From assembly GCF_009017415.1 (NCBI RefSeq), contig NC_092404.1, positions 2,294,001 to 2,358,000 of the forward strand: 64,000 bases of DNA, in the 5' to 3' direction. The DNA is from Aspergillus flavus (Eukaryota > Ascomycota > Eurotiomycetes > Eurotiales > Aspergillaceae). Positions 11,216 to 24,054 of the stretch are shown in pieces (positions within the stretch are counted from its first letter, which is position 1; every line of letters begins with the position of its first letter). Position numbers and translations under genes: made by a program. The notes under the pieces are model-generated. The model saw only the letters and a program-made list of their open reading frames with translations, did no database searches and was not told the origin of the DNA.

Positions 11216-13466
11216 TTAGCTACGTGTCGGAACGTCAAAAATGTCGTTTCGCCATGTTCTTCTCAGGCCATAGCTCTCATCTCCTTCTTCAATGGCCTCT
11301 TGAGCTCTCAGTGCTTCCTCATGCCAAACTTTTGTAAGACTTCCAGGGGCATAAACGCCCTTAAAGACACCTTTTCCAGGTGCATCAAAGCCGATACGAG
11401 TCTCAACGTCTGAGACTGGTTGCAATCGTGCCAAAACCGCTCGCACAAAGGTCGCCAGATCTTGGGGATTGGCAATGCGTGCAGCTCGCAAACGCTCCCG
11501 TGCAAACACAAGCTCTCGGTTCAGTGCGTGAGCGGCCGCAACGATTCGTTCTGCGATCTTCTTCTCCAAGACTCGACGGAGCATATGCTTCAGGAATGGC
11601 TTGGTCAACCATAAAAGGTACTTCCACTTGCTGCGGTGCACCTTGTAATCGAGCTTGTGTATTACCACCCGCACGCCGCGAAGCGTAAAGATTTGCTCCA
11701 GACGCTCCCGACCCACTTCTATATCCAAGGAGATATCAATGCCCCGCTTATCTAGATAAAAACTGGCAATACCCTCATCATGGAAACGGAACAGGCCTGA
11801 GTGGGTACGGAGCCAATATCCAAATTCCGAAGCACTAACGTTGAGTCCCATGACTGTAGCAGTAAACGTGGTCTTGAGATCAGCCGTGGTTCTCTTTGAA
11901 TGCTTCTTTAGAACGTCGATGTCATTCCTTGTGGTGATATGCAGACGATATGGGAGAAATGATGAATAGTTAACCGTGTGGCCTGGCTCCAGGATGAAGT
12001 TCTCCAAGAGAAGGTCAAGCTCAGGCGCCATAACCTCCAGACGGGGGATTGGAATGTGTTGTATGGTTCGAAGAAGAACAGGAAAGAAGACCTCAAGGAT
12101 GTCCGAGGGCAACTCGCTTTTTCTCTCATAGTAGCCGTCCCACGCGTCTTTGTATAGCTTGTTGGTTGCATCTACCAATTTGGTCACTGCGGCATCTTCA
12201 GGGACTGTACGCAAAGTCCGTTTTGCCTGTTCCAGAAAAGCATCCACATCCTGCCGTAGATTGGACTCAGTGTCGACTTTTTTGGCTTTTTCCTCGAGCT
12301 CACTGAGTTTTTCTGAAGCAGAGTCAAAGAAACTTGGGTCGGTCAGCATCTGCTGCACTGAAGACCCTAATTCTCCCATTAGTCTTTCAAATTCTGGGTC
12401 TTTATTAGCATGCTGCAACACTTGCTGGAATCTTTGTTCCAGGGTCTTCCATTGCTCGGCATCGCCCAGCGACTGAACCAAAACCCAGAGCTGCTGCATC
12501 GCTTGCTTTAGATCTTCATTTACCTCGACCTCTTCTTCAGCTGTTGTGATTATATCCGAGGCTGCATTGGCGTATGTCTTTGCGTAACTCTGCACCAAGG
12601 TAGAAAGGGTGGCTACCGAGTCCGAATAGTCCGATCGTTCTCGCAGTTTCAGGACGGCTTGCTTCAACCGGTAGATTAAGGTATCCTTTTCCTGTCCCCC
12701 CAGATGTTCTTTGGCGCTCTTGATTGCCTCCTGTCCAGTGCGAGCTACTCCATTGCCGGCCGCCTCCGCGACCTGAGCTACCTCCTGGCGTATCTCCTCG
12801 CTTGAGGGGGCCTGGCCTTCATCTGCACCTGCGCCCTGTACCGCGTCGATTTCTTCTTGTGAAGGTTTGATCTGTTCCCCAACTTGTTTCGAAGTATCCG
12901 ACAGGAAATATGCCGTGTCAGAGAATATCTGACGGCCAACGGTGGTTAAGTCATCAACAAAGAGACGAAAGTCGGCATTCGTCAAAAGAAGGCTTCCCAC
13001 AGTGCGAAGACTATCATACGCTATGCCAACATCAGTTTACTACATTTACGTCAAGTATACGTGTGATTTTACCGGCTTTAGTATCTTGTCTAGCCTTCAC
13101 ATGAGAGGCATGCTGTGCGACCTGGCCACGATCCAGCGATGCCCTAGATCGGGACAAATGCCACAAGAATTCCTGAAGTTTATCGTCATTATTTTTGTCG
13201 CGCAATAGTTCGATGAAGACTTGTATCCAGATACGACAGTCTCGGATGAGTTGGCGACCGACAGAGCCGATATCCTGGGTACGAGGATTCAGGATATCGG
13301 AGGCCAACAAGGTACGGAGATTAATGATGACCTGCTCGGTAGATGGCATGTAACCCTCCGAAAGGGCACGCAGCATCTGAAACGAGTGCAATTTCTGATG
13401 CAACCGCCGTTGGAGGGTCGTGTCCTCCTCGTAGCGAGGAAGGAGGGGCTCGGTCTCTTGCGACAT
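11216..13466 (-). CDS. HAM1-like fungal protein (BPI/TULIP-like lipid-binding type)
   Basis: Two exons, 13466-13073 and 13020-11216 (52-nt intron), encode 732 aa. The protein begins MSQETEPLLPRYEEDTTLQR and contains the N-terminal region typical of fungal HAM1-like proteins (GYMPSTEQVIINLRTLLASD). A long helical, charged middle with many Glu/Gln residues follows, then a C-terminal part with alternating beta-like segments (RGVRVVIHKLDYKV, KPFLKHMLRRVLEKKIAERI) that resembles TULIP/BPI lipid-binding folds. The role is unclear; lipid transfer or membrane association is inference from the family. An ATG eight codons upstream is in frame, but the chosen start gives the conserved MSxETEPLLPRYE beginning. 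No signal peptide or clear membrane segment was seen. Confidence 0.75.
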
Positions 13467-16400
13467 GGCAAATAGGCAGCCGTTGACCACGGAGTACCTC
13501 TCTGTTGATTGACCGAAGGACTATCAAATCCCCAGTATGTACACCGGAGACTACCCGAATCGTTCCGTGAGAGAATCAATGGCTCAATTAACTCAACCGT
13601 CCCCGAAAGGAGCTGAGATCAAAGAAGGGATGATGGGTTGCATGACAGGGTGAGATGAGCTCCTCCCTACGTGGTTGCCGCGCTTAACAGCTTCACTCTT
13701 GCGTCACTGATCCCCCGCCGCTTTAGCCAATCAGGTGATCCGCCTTCGGTATGTATGTACTACTTATCAATCAGCATGATCTCATAGCGGAAGAGAATCA
13801 AGTATTGGTGCTTCCAAACTGCCTATAGTTTCTTAAAATTGAATTTGTTCTTTCCATAAGATCATTCCTCGATAATTTATTAGAGCCTGTATGACAAACC
13901 TTGATACGCAACATTTTACGTCCTTGACTGTTACAACCTATTTTCCTATACTCCACACATACATCATAATTAAATATAGCAAACACACACGTGCTTCATT
14001 CTTGTTTATCAACCAGAGCACATTCTAGGGCAGACACCCACGTAGAGCCATAGTCGGGGACATATAATGGGAATATAAAACGATTCCTAAGTCCCCTATT
14101 ATCAATCGAACGTAGGATGATAATATAGATCTCTATTAATAGGCTTGACGTCTCCTGATTGTTGTCAAACTATCCTAAAAAAAGCTTGACACCCAGGAGT
14201 ATGGATGGACCCATTCTGCCACACCGGAAACACTAGATCGACATAGTCGCCTTGAGCCTCACCTGATGTTTATTTGACATAGAGTAATAACACGACCTCT
14301 ATTCCATGATCAAGTATATCTTAGTTCTACCTCAGTTGCATGATTGACAACCCAACTAAGGACACATACTTCAGTTAAGCCCTATCCCAAAATCATGACC
14401 GGTGAATGTTCTATTTATGTATTTATTTATCGTTATTCGAGATTTGAGTATACCATATGCTTATTGCCAGTAAACTAGTCGATGACCGTATGACTGCACA
14501 TCGCTCAGGGGCTGAGACTGACTAAAATCACTAAAAATAAAATAAATGAGAAAATAAGGGTACCTCTAAGGACGATAAAGTAAATCAATAACAGTACGAG
14601 TAATTTTCATTCTTCACTTGGGTACAAGATCGTTTAATGATCGTTGACCTGATCGAGACACTGATCGATTCTAACCCTAACTGGATAGGAGATGCGCTAT
14701 CGTACCAAAGCACTAGAAAAATGATGCTCCAAGAATGTCAGAGTATTTCCGACACAGGCAACTCAGCTGAACACAAAAGCAACTTTCTACAATCGCGGAA
14801 AGTAACTTCCGTTAGCTCGATCAAGAAACCCGAACACCGTCTCGACGTCACACACCCCAACACAGTGAGGCTGCTGGGGTATGGACAAAGTCGGAAATGC
14901 ACGAGAATTAAAGAATCCTCCTCATCAATTCCAACGACTCTTCCGAAACAACAAAGACTATGCAGGGATTAAAGTTGCGGAAATCCCAACGGTATACTGA
15001 GTACTGTGTATCTTCAATCCCAGTCCCTATACTACACTGTATAAAGCATACTGTTCGGCCCTTGTGACCAGATGTATACGGATCAAAGAAGTAAGGATCG
15101 GCGCCACCCAAGCCTTAGATCAATGCGACTTAAATCCGGGGAAACTGGCTGAGTGGGTAACGGTATGTATCATTCTAGATTGAAGATGTGGCTGTTATTC
15201 TCTCGTAAAAGATTGGAAAGCAAGGGAATTGAGTTAGAGACATAGCCTTATGTTTGGAACATACCTAGGGATTGTGCATAAATGACTCGGTAGATCTGGA
15301 CTACGCCGACTGCCGCCTATGGTGGCAATATGACCGACTGGATAGGGAAAGTCCGGTGTCATAGTAATCGCCTATCTAACCATTATTAATTGGAACCGCC
15401 TCGATTGCAACGGTTTACAATTCTAGAGAATATGTATTAACTATGCAATTTTGAAGCTTGGCGTTAGCGCCTAATGAGAAACATTAGAACTGTGTTACGG
15501 GTTTGAACTTTGAAGCTCGGAAGACTAGGGTGACTACTACGCAAACTAGGAAATGGGCTCCATCCGATGTCTCCATCGGCCGGACCCGATCGGCGGAGCC
15601 TTGCTGTTTCAGAGTCTTACTATTGGGCAGCGAAACAAGGATTTTGGGGGTGACAATTTTGAAGTTGGAGAGGTCAAGACTTGAAAGGGTTGAAACGAAA
15701 GAACCTGCCCACACTAGGGAATAGGGAGGAGGCGAAAAAAAAATCACGCATTCTGATGGCTCAGGTAAACGTGTACCGACACGCACTCATACAATATGCA
15801 TAGTAGTTGTACGCATGTATGTATGTAAGGGGGGGGTGTTGTACATACTTAGATACATACGGCAAGTCTATGCGTCATTAAATGACATTGACAGCCACAG
15901 AGTATAATCTCCAACTTTCAAAAGATAATCGTATTTCCCGATGCAGCAATAGTAATGACAACGGTTGCTATGAGTAAGAAAATACCTTAAACCTCTAGAG
16001 GTTAGGTGCGAGGTGAGGTAATCAGAAACCCGCCACTGACTAAAGAACCCGAACTCGGCCAGTATCCGGGCCGCGTTTTCACTGCGGGGAGCCTAAAAAA
16101 AGACACTAAAAGTACTGAAGAGTGTCGAGAACCAGGAGTATCGATCAGCAGCTTCCGTCCAGAATCCTTCCTCTCGCAGTTAGACTTACTGCGATTGGAA
16201 CCTAGCTTGGAGCTCCACGACCAAGATAGTTAGTGCGCCTGTACATTAGGCTAATTTCTGCCACATGAGACTCGATCCACTTTTTGCCCACTGAAGGGTC
16301 GTGTGTCGTTATTTGGTTCAGCTCCACAGTGTGAAAAATATCGGGATGCCATATCGGATGCAAGCCGTTGCTTACGGGATCCCTCCCCTGATGGCTCAAG

Positions 16401-17430
16401 AGGATTAATATTACACTACTTTTCAGGGGAAAGGAAGGTCGGACAGAGGGTAACGATCATCGTGGGGACACAATATTACACAGAACTACCATCTAGGGGG
16501 GGGGACTTGTAACCGGAGTCCGGAGTTAAAAAAAGAAGAAAGAATCTAATACTAACAGTATATTTTTGCCTATCCGAGTTTAGGTGTACACCGCGTAGGC
16601 ATTTTGTCATGATATGCATGAATGGGGGTACTTCGGAGCTATAGTAGAATTGGAGTAAAAAAAAAAATAGAGAAAAAGAAGAAGTGATGGGACAAAAAAC
16701 CGCAATTCATATTTGCTTATGTCCAGTAAAAAGCCTCAATCAAGGGGTCGGGTGCGGATTTCCTCAACAAAAAAAAAGAAAAAGAGCAAAAAATAGTATA
16801 TGTATTACTCTACTTATTGGAAACCGACTACTAATGTGTCTCCGCACTAGCCGTGACTAAAAGTCGATATATCGGAATTTGCAAACGTGAAATTTTATAC
16901 TTAGATGATCAACTGTTTTTTCGATACCTGCGTCCCGACCTGTACTCCGTGCTACACGGTAGTTATCGTCCTGGACCCAAAATTGCCGCAATCCATTGCC
17001 AACTCCTTTTGCAATTTACCTCATTCTCATTCGCTTTCAGCCCTGTGTGCCACTTCCCATCGCTCGCTTCGTCCTTTTGAAATTCTATTTCTCCGCATTT
17101 GTCGGGTTCGGAGACTCTTCCCGTTTCTCCACATCCATCCCAATTCGTCCCCAAATTTCCCAAAAAGCTTCGTATCCTATTCCCACTGGTGAGACTCGGA
17201 CTAAAAAGTATGCAACCATTAAACGTCCTCCCCGATATCCACCGTTGCGATCCCGACCTCCCTGACTGGCCCTTTGGATCCCGAGTCTTCCCGATTGATG
17301 AGTCTGAGCCTTCGTCTAATCACTCCACGGCCCTTGTTCTTAGACCTCGCGACGACCTCGCTGGAGATCACAACGGGTGTTCTGTGTTATGACCACCGGA
17401 ATGTTGTGGATTTCTCCTCAGAGGGGTTCA
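13467..17430. other. Gene-poor 4-kb region
   Basis: No credible gene. The first 2 kb are AT-rich with only short unrelated open frames. A GC-richer island lies at about 15,500-16,500, including a structured inverted repeat at 15,556-15,600 and a run of TATG/ACAT repeats near 15,810-15,860. The last 1 kb has poly-A runs, then a pyrimidine-rich leader of the malic enzyme gene. It could be a decayed mobile element or simply a long promoter; I cannot tell which. Confidence 0.5.
15556..15600. repeat. Nested inverted repeat (potential cruciform/hairpin)
   Basis: Outer arms GGCTCC (15556-15561) and GGAGCC (15595-15600) enclose an inner perfect hairpin: CCGATG, a 4-base loop, CATCGG (15564-15579). 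The self-complementary CCGATCGG follows (15586-15593). The GC content contrasts with the surrounding AT-rich DNA. The function is unknown. Confidence 0.45.
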
Positions 17431-19761
17431 ATGTTAGCGCGCATACATAAAAACAGACTGCTTCCTATCGTTTCGTCACCTCGTGCAATTATTTCCTCTG
17501 CATCTTTCTCGTCTTCTTCGTTATCATTTTCTGTTGCTGGTACTCGCCCCAATAGTAGTGTGACTCAATTTGCCCCAATGGCTCGTCTCCCTTCACAACA
17601 AGGCCGTCAGGTCCATGCGACCTCGACGTCGTATGTGAACCATGCCGCTCCAGTGTATGTACCTTCTGTATCTCAAAGGGTCCCCGGCCGGTGGAACAAG
17701 CACCTCTATGAAAGAAAAGTTCTTCGCTGACAACGACCTTTTTGACCCTTCAGAGAAGCCAACTATGATACAGCCAACCCTCCGTACATCCGCAAGTACC
17801 TCCGCACGTACGGCCTGACTCCTCCGCGCGCAGAATCCTACGAGGTTCAGAAAACAAGATGTGTGTACACTGGGTGTCGGATGCTTACGGAAATGAGAAA
17901 AAGCTAATTGCGCTACAGGTCTGGCTCAATTGGCCTTGAAGCAAACCGCCATTGACAAATTTCTCTACCTGAGCACTCTTCGCAAGAACAATGTGCATCT
18001 ATTCTACCGTCTGGTGACGGATCATCTGAGGGTATGTGCAGAAAGTGGGGACGAAAACAAGCTGCATTTCAAAAGCCATGTCTGCAAGCTATATTTTCGT
18101 AGATCAGAAATCTAACATCCAGTAGGAACTTACCCCTCTGATCTATACCCCGGTCGTCGGTGAAGCTTGCCAGAGATGGTCCGAGATCTACCAGCAACCG
18201 GAAGGTGAGTTTCAGAACCTTGTCTAGCTCAGCTGCGACGAATCAAACCCGGCCGCTAACGATGTTTTACCAGGTATGTACTTAAGTTGGGAAGATCGCG
18301 GCAATCTTGCTGCTGTCATTGCCAATTGGCCCCAGCCCAATGTGGAGATCACATGCATCACCGATGGCTCCCGAATTCTCGGCCTCGGCGACCTTGGCAT
18401 TAATGGAATGGGCATTCCCATTGGCAAGTTGGCGCTCTACACTGCATGTGCAGGTATTCGCCCCGAGGCCACCCTGCCTTTGACTTTGGATCTGGGAACA
18501 AGCAACAAGACCCTCCGGGAAGACCCGTTGTACATGGGTAGCCGTCGTGACAAGATTACGCCGGAAGAGGAGCGGGAGTTCATGGATGAGTTGATGTCTG
18601 CTCTTACGGAGCGTTGGCCTGGGTAAGTAGTGACTCCTCTGATCGACCCAACATCTTCCGATATTACGGGCACTAACGGAACGGCTCACGCCCTGCAGCA
18701 TTGTCATTCAGTTCGAAGACTTCAAGAACCCCTTCCCTGCCTTGGAGCGTTACCGTGATATTTACACGTGCTTCAACGATGATATTCAGGGCACAGGAGC
18801 CGTCATCCTGGGTGGAGTCATCAACGCCGTGAAGCGCTCGGGCCTTCCTTGCAAGGATCACCGTGCTGTCTTCTTTGGTGCGGGAAGTGCCGGTGTCGGC
18901 GTTGCTAAACAAATTGTTGCTTTCTTTATGCGTGAGGGCATGACTGAGGATGAGGCCCGGTCCTGCTTCTACCTGGTCGACACCAAGGGTCTCGTCACCA
19001 ATGACCGTGGCGACAAGCTCGCCGAGCACAAGGTCTACTTCGCCCGAGAGGACAATGAAGGCCAGCAGTACAAGACCCTGGAGGAGGTTGTCGACTATGT
19101 GAAGCCAACTATCCTCATGGGTTTGTCAACCATTGGTGGTGTCTTCACCCCAGAGATCCTACGCAAGATGGCCGACTGGAACACCGCTCCTATCATTTTC
19201 CCTCTCTCCAACCCCTCCTCCAAGTCCGAATGTGACTTCGAGACCGCTATTACTCACACTGATGGTCGGGCTCTCTTTGCCTCTGGCTCCCCCTTCCAGC
19301 CCTTCTCATTCACCAACTCTGCTGGAGAGACTCGCACCTACTATCCCGGCCAAGGCAACAACATGTATGTCTTCCCTGGTATCGGTCTGGGTACAATCCT
19401 CTCCAAGGCCGTCAAGATCACCGACAGCATGATCTATGCGTCGGGTGCGGCCCTCTCGCAGGCCCTGACTGCGGAGGAGATCGAGCGCGGTCTCCTCTAC
19501 CCCGACTTGACCCGGATCCGCCAGGTCAGCGTTGTGGTGACGCGCAAGGTTATCCGCGCTGCACAGGAAGACAAGGTTGATCGTGAGACTGCCTTGCGCA
19601 GCATGAACGATGACGCGCTTGATGCCTGGATCAAGGCCCGCATGTATGATGCTCACAGCGAAGTTCTGGCCTTGGAGAGGGAAGTTGGTGCCCTCCTGCA
19701 CAACTTGAACCCAGCCTCACTTTTGAACGGGCTGTCAAGTGAAGAGAATGCCAAACTGTAA
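17431..19761 (+). CDS. Malic enzyme, probably mitochondrial
   Basis: Oxidative decarboxylation of malate to pyruvate and CO2 with NAD(P) reduction. Six exons: 17431-17654, 17754-17860, 17919-18031, 18126-18204, 18274-18622 and 18699-19761; 644 aa. The first about 60 residues are Arg/Ser-rich and lack acidic residues ([19 protein letters not shown]), as in a mitochondrial presequence. Family signatures: [13 protein letters not shown] with the catalytic Tyr near residue 155; [16 protein letters not shown]; metal-binding QFEDF (about 295-299) and CFNDDIQGT (about 315-323); nucleotide-binding [10 protein letters not shown] (about 349-358); and [14 protein letters not shown]. Earlier in-frame ATGs at 17389 and 17401 exist, but the one at 17431 gives the cleanest presequence. 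Cofactor preference cannot be read safely from the sequence. Confidence 0.93.
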
Positions 19762-20968
19762 ATGCTCGCATTCTTTTTGTTCTTCTTCCCTGATATCCTC
19801 TTGTTCCATCTTTTCCATGCTCGACTCCGTAGCATATTCCCTTCGAGCAATCTTCCTTCCGTCACTAAAATCCTGGGACTATCCAGGCTGGTTTGATTTG
19901 ATTTGAAGCGCTTTTTTGTTCATGCCTCATGGCCGTTGGCTAGAAGGATGTATTTGTTCCTGTATACCCCGTTCATCACTAATTGCAATTTGTCCTACAT
20001 TTTCGGACTTGGGTATTTGTTCGGTTCGTTTTAGAATGGTCCATGATTGTGGTATTTCGGGCAAATTGAATGAATAACAACTGATTGAATTGGACTTGTT
20101 TTTTTTTTTTTTTTTTTCCATCATGTTTCGTATTCCAACACTTACAGTAAATTGGTATAGGCAAGGTATCTCTCTGGGGGCCGTGAACCTCCACTTGGAC
20201 CCTCGCAAGCTTTTCCCCCTCGTGGACATGTGAAGTGGGGAAGTGCGGAGGACTTCGTTTGAATCTCTCCGGCGGTGGCGCTGAGGTTAAGGTTGTGCAG
20301 ATCTAATCTTTACCCCTTCGCAATGGATGTCGTATTGGGAGTTATGAATGAATGGTCCCTCGCCGTGGAATGTTGGAAACATGTGGGAACTGAACGTTCA
20401 AGGAATTCCTCTATCTAACTCTGTCAGGGTTGGTTACCACCACCATTGCCTATATGATCTGGACCCCGCTCGACGTGGCTTTTCCATATCCGGTAAACCT
20501 GAAGATTGCGGTATCCTCCCATTGTCTTCTTCTTCCCCAGGCAACAAGAGCTTGCGCATTCATTGAGCATGACGATAGCAGTAGAGAGATGCCTGGAATT
20601 TGCAACCTGCTACACTGCCATGCGCTCGGGGTCGTTTCGTTTCGTTTCGTTTGAATTCTTTTCTGAAAACTATCATTACCTCTATTACTATCACTAATAT
20701 CTTTATAGGATTGCTAATATGGTGGCTCTCATTATTAAGTATCACTAATCAATATGGTTGATGACAAGTTTTCTTCATGAAGCTTTCGGAATGCCCCATC
20801 CGTTATCCGTTCGGCTTGCCTTTGCTCCGCCCATCGCTATGAGAACAGTGGATATCTGCCTCGGTTGTGCATATCCGATCTGCGGGAACGTATATCAATC
20901 CTGAGCGTCCTCCGGTACCTGGTCACATTAGCCTAACCAATTCATTTTTTCTATATACTACTACCGCA
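19762..20968. other. Spacer between malic enzyme and the OYE-like gene
   Basis: 3' flank of malic enzyme and promoter of the next gene, both plus strand. Contains a T homopolymer of about 19 bases at 20099-20117. Short open frames show no recognisable motif. Confidence 0.55.
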
Positions 20969-22547
20969 ATGTCGTCTCCTCTAAGCGACGCCGTCAAATT
21001 ACCTTGCGGTTTGGTGTTTCCCAACCGCTTTGTTAAGGTAAAGACCTACCCTGACCCGCAAACCCATTCTTCTAACAGTGCTGCCAGGCTGCAATGGCCG
21101 AGATGATGGCGGGATGGGAGCATATTCCGACACCGTCACTGCTTGAGGTCTACAATCAATGGGGCCAAGGAGGGTGGGGTGCTCTACTTACAGGTAAAAC
21201 ATTTAATAGCCCGATGTGTAACCTACCATATCAGCGTGTTAATGTGATCTGTCAGGAAACGTCCAAGTTGACATAGACCATCTCGGGAGTCACTTCGACC
21301 CTGCTCTGCACGGTGAATATACCGGCAAAGAGGGTAACGAAGCCCTCGTTGAGACCTGGGCCAAATATGCCCAAGCATGCCAACAACATGGAACTCCTGC
21401 CATCGTACAGATCAGCCATCCCGGTCGGCAGTCACTCCGCGGTGCTGGCAACCGAGGTCTCTTTGCGCCGACTATAGCGCCGAGTGCGATTCCAGTGCAG
21501 TTTGGGGATGGTTGGTTGGACTGGTTCGTTAGCAGGATCGCATTCCCGGCACCGAGAGAAATGACACAGGCAGATATTGAAAATGTAACGAGGAAGTTCG
21601 TTGATACGGCTCGGTTAATGGCCGATAGTGGATTCTCCGGCGTTGAGCTGCATGGTGCCCATGGATATCTAATCGGTACGTCTCTGTGGGCCTGCGGGTG
21701 TCTCCAGGATCAGTTGCTAATAATGCAGATCAATTCTTGAACCCGAAGGTAACGACCCAATTCAGGTAACTACTAAACGCCACTTAACACCTTGCAAACA
21801 GACAAACCTTCGTACAGATGTGTACGGCGGCACTCTGGAGAAGAGAGCAAAATTTGTCCTAGATATCATTACCGAAATTCGAAAAGCCGTTCCATCGAAG
21901 TTCTGTGTGGGCATCAAACTCAACTCTGCAGACCACAGCTCATCAACCTTTGAAGAAACCATGGCTCAAATTGGATTACTGGTAGAGGCCGGGATTGACT
22001 TCCTCGAAGTCAGTGGTGGAAGTTATGAAGATCCCAGTGTAGGCGCCCTCGCTCCATCATCCAACTGTTTATCACACAGGCTCATCGCATACAGATGATG
22101 GGAGGGACACAGCCGCAGAAGAGTGCCCGCACAGCAGCCCGTGAGGCCTTCTTCATCGAGTTCGCAACCGAGGCCCGCAAGCGGTACCCTGATCTTGTCT
22201 TCATGCTGACAGGCGGCTTCCGAAGCCGGACAGGCGCCGAGTCCGCTATCAAGGAGAATGCATGCGATCTAATTGGAATCGGCCGCCCGGCGGCTATTGA
22301 CGCCAAGTTCCCTCAATTGCTTCTCGATGAAAGTGTGCCAGATGAGAAAGCGCAGTTGCTCCTGAACAAGGTTCCCGCTCCATTTATTACTCGTTTCCTT
22401 CCTACGAAGATCATAGGCGCTGGGCTAGAAACTGTAAGATACCCTATTGACGTTCAAGAGACAGCTTGCTAATCGGAACAGACATATTACGGGGGGCAGA
22501 TTCAACGGATAGCAAAGGGACTGAGGACCATGGTACCGTCTGTTTGA
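20969..22547 (+). CDS. NADH:flavin oxidoreductase / Old Yellow Enzyme-like protein
   Basis: FMN-dependent TIM-barrel oxidoreductase that usually reduces activated C=C bonds; the physiological substrate is unknown. Seven exons: 20969-21037, 21088-21193, 21256-21675, 21729-21748, 21802-22038, 22095-22433 and 22482-22547; 418 aa. The subfamily is the one with N-terminal LPCGLVFPNRFVKAAMAEMM and QISHPGRQS. The signature GVELHGAHGYLIDQFLNPK leads into TNLRTDVYGG, and the phosphate-binding end is near MLTGGFRSR and IGIGRPA. Exon 4 is only 20 nt and codes for the DQFLNPK loop. No signal peptide, so probably cytosolic. It is convergent with glycerol-3-phosphate dehydrogenase (158 bp between stops). 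Confidence 0.92.
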
Positions 22548-22705
22548 TTGCACCATCGGTGCTCTTTGTAATGTTTTCTATATAAGTAAGCTTAATACCA
22601 TAGACCCGGATTTATTGAACAGCACAGGGTCAATCCATTTCGTCTTTAATTATTATCTATATACAGTTCATCAGAGCATTCTAGCTTTACAGGCTCAGTA
22701 TCAAT

Positions 22706-24054
22706 CTAACCGAACCTCTTGTCCAGCAACTTTGGCAAACTGTCCACGCTGGTCTTGCCTTCGAGAATGCCTAATCAGATATTAGCAACCACAGTTCACA
22801 GAAACAGCGCCTAGTTTCATAGGCGAGACTCACCATATACAGCATCGAACAAGGGGAAGTCCTGCACTTTCCCATGCTTCTCAAGGAATTCGTGAACGGA
22901 CTTCGCCGTTGACGTTCCCTGCAACTTCTGCCCGTTCATCTCAGTCTTTTCAATCTCATCTACATTCACCCCCTTCTCCACGGCATGCTTCGCAGACCGG
23001 AAGTTCCTTCCAGCAGAACAAGATGCGACCAGATCAGCAATGCCCGCACTTTCCTCCGTAAACGTCCTCTCATTGACAGACTGTGGGAACCAAGTCCGTC
23101 CAAACTTCACCATCTCCACCACCCCAACCCGAATGACTGCCGCTTTGCCATTTTCTCCCCATCCTTTCCCGGCGACGAAACCTGCCGCCAATGCCACGAT
23201 ATTTTTCAGCGCACCGCTCAGCGCAACGCCCGCGACATCATCCACCACATTGACATGGAAATACGGTCGTCCAAACAACGTCCGCCACAGCTCCGCATCA
23301 ACCGTCACAAGCTCCTGCGGCACCCGCGTCAACTTTGTATGCGTCGGCCTCGTTTTCACCTGCCTCTGCTCATCAATCTTAATCTTATTGTCCTCCGGAC
23401 TTCCATCCTCGGCTTTGACATCCATCGGCGGCGTATCATATCCAATAGTCGTCTCACTGAACTTCTCCGCCGCAACCTCCGGCGCAATATTTGCCCCAGA
23501 CAACGACCCACAATAAATCGCCAGCTTCTCCATAATCAGCTCTGAAAACAACGTCACCATCCCATCCGTCACATCTACGCCCTTCACGCACGATATCGCC
23601 CTCGCGTACGGCAAGTGCTTCCCCTTAATCTGATCCAGTGTCTTCTCGATAAACTGATGCGGGAGGTTGAAGACCAGGATCGTTGCATCTTTCACCACGT
23701 CCTCGAGGTTCGGGTTCGCAACCACGTTCTCTGGGAGTCGGATCCCCGGTAGGTACTTCACGTTCTCGTGTACGGCGTTGATCACCTCGGTAAGGTTCTG
23801 GGGCTTGTCGCCGTATTTAGAGTGGTGGGGGGAGTCGGACGGGATCTGAATCTGTTCTTCGAATACCCACATTTGGACCTTCGGGGTGAAGAGTTCGGGG
23901 TGTGAGGCTGTATTTTCGGCGAGGATTTTGGCAATTGTTGAGCCCCTTTTTTTGGTGGTTAGTATTGGGTGCTATGGTTATATTTAGGGGTATGTATATA
24001 CCAGTTTCCGGAGCCGATAACGGCTACGGTGTGTTGTTTCTTTTGCTGTGGCAT
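22706..24054 (-). CDS. NAD-dependent glycerol-3-phosphate dehydrogenase
   Basis: Reduces dihydroxyacetone phosphate to glycerol-3-phosphate, feeding glycerol (osmolyte) and phospholipid synthesis. Three exons, 24054-24002, 23945-22834 and 22770-22706, give 409 aa. The N-terminal Rossmann motif VIGSGNWGS (GxGxxG at residues 14-19) is split by intron 1. Further signatures are ISCVKGVDV, SGANIAPEVAAEKFSETTIG, and the catalytic-lysine segment DVAGVALSGALKNIVALAAGF. The Pro/Glu/Lys-rich stretch after TIGYDTPPMD (about 25 residues) looks like a fungal insertion. An in-frame TAA three codons before the ATG fixes the start. Upstream CRE-like sites (24203-24245) fit osmostress control. Confidence 0.94.

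Noticed and set aside
15135..15210. tRNA-like D-arm string (GGCTGAGTGGGTAACGG)
   Set aside because: No anticodon or T-arm pairing can be drawn downstream.
17099..17392. Extra upstream coding exon of malic enzyme
   Set aside because: Frames are short and Pro/Ser-rich, and the mitochondrial-like start at 17431 is sufficient; treated as leader.
22985..23545. 186-codon plus-strand frame
   Set aside because: Antisense of glycerol-3-phosphate dehydrogenase, whose motifs are unambiguous.
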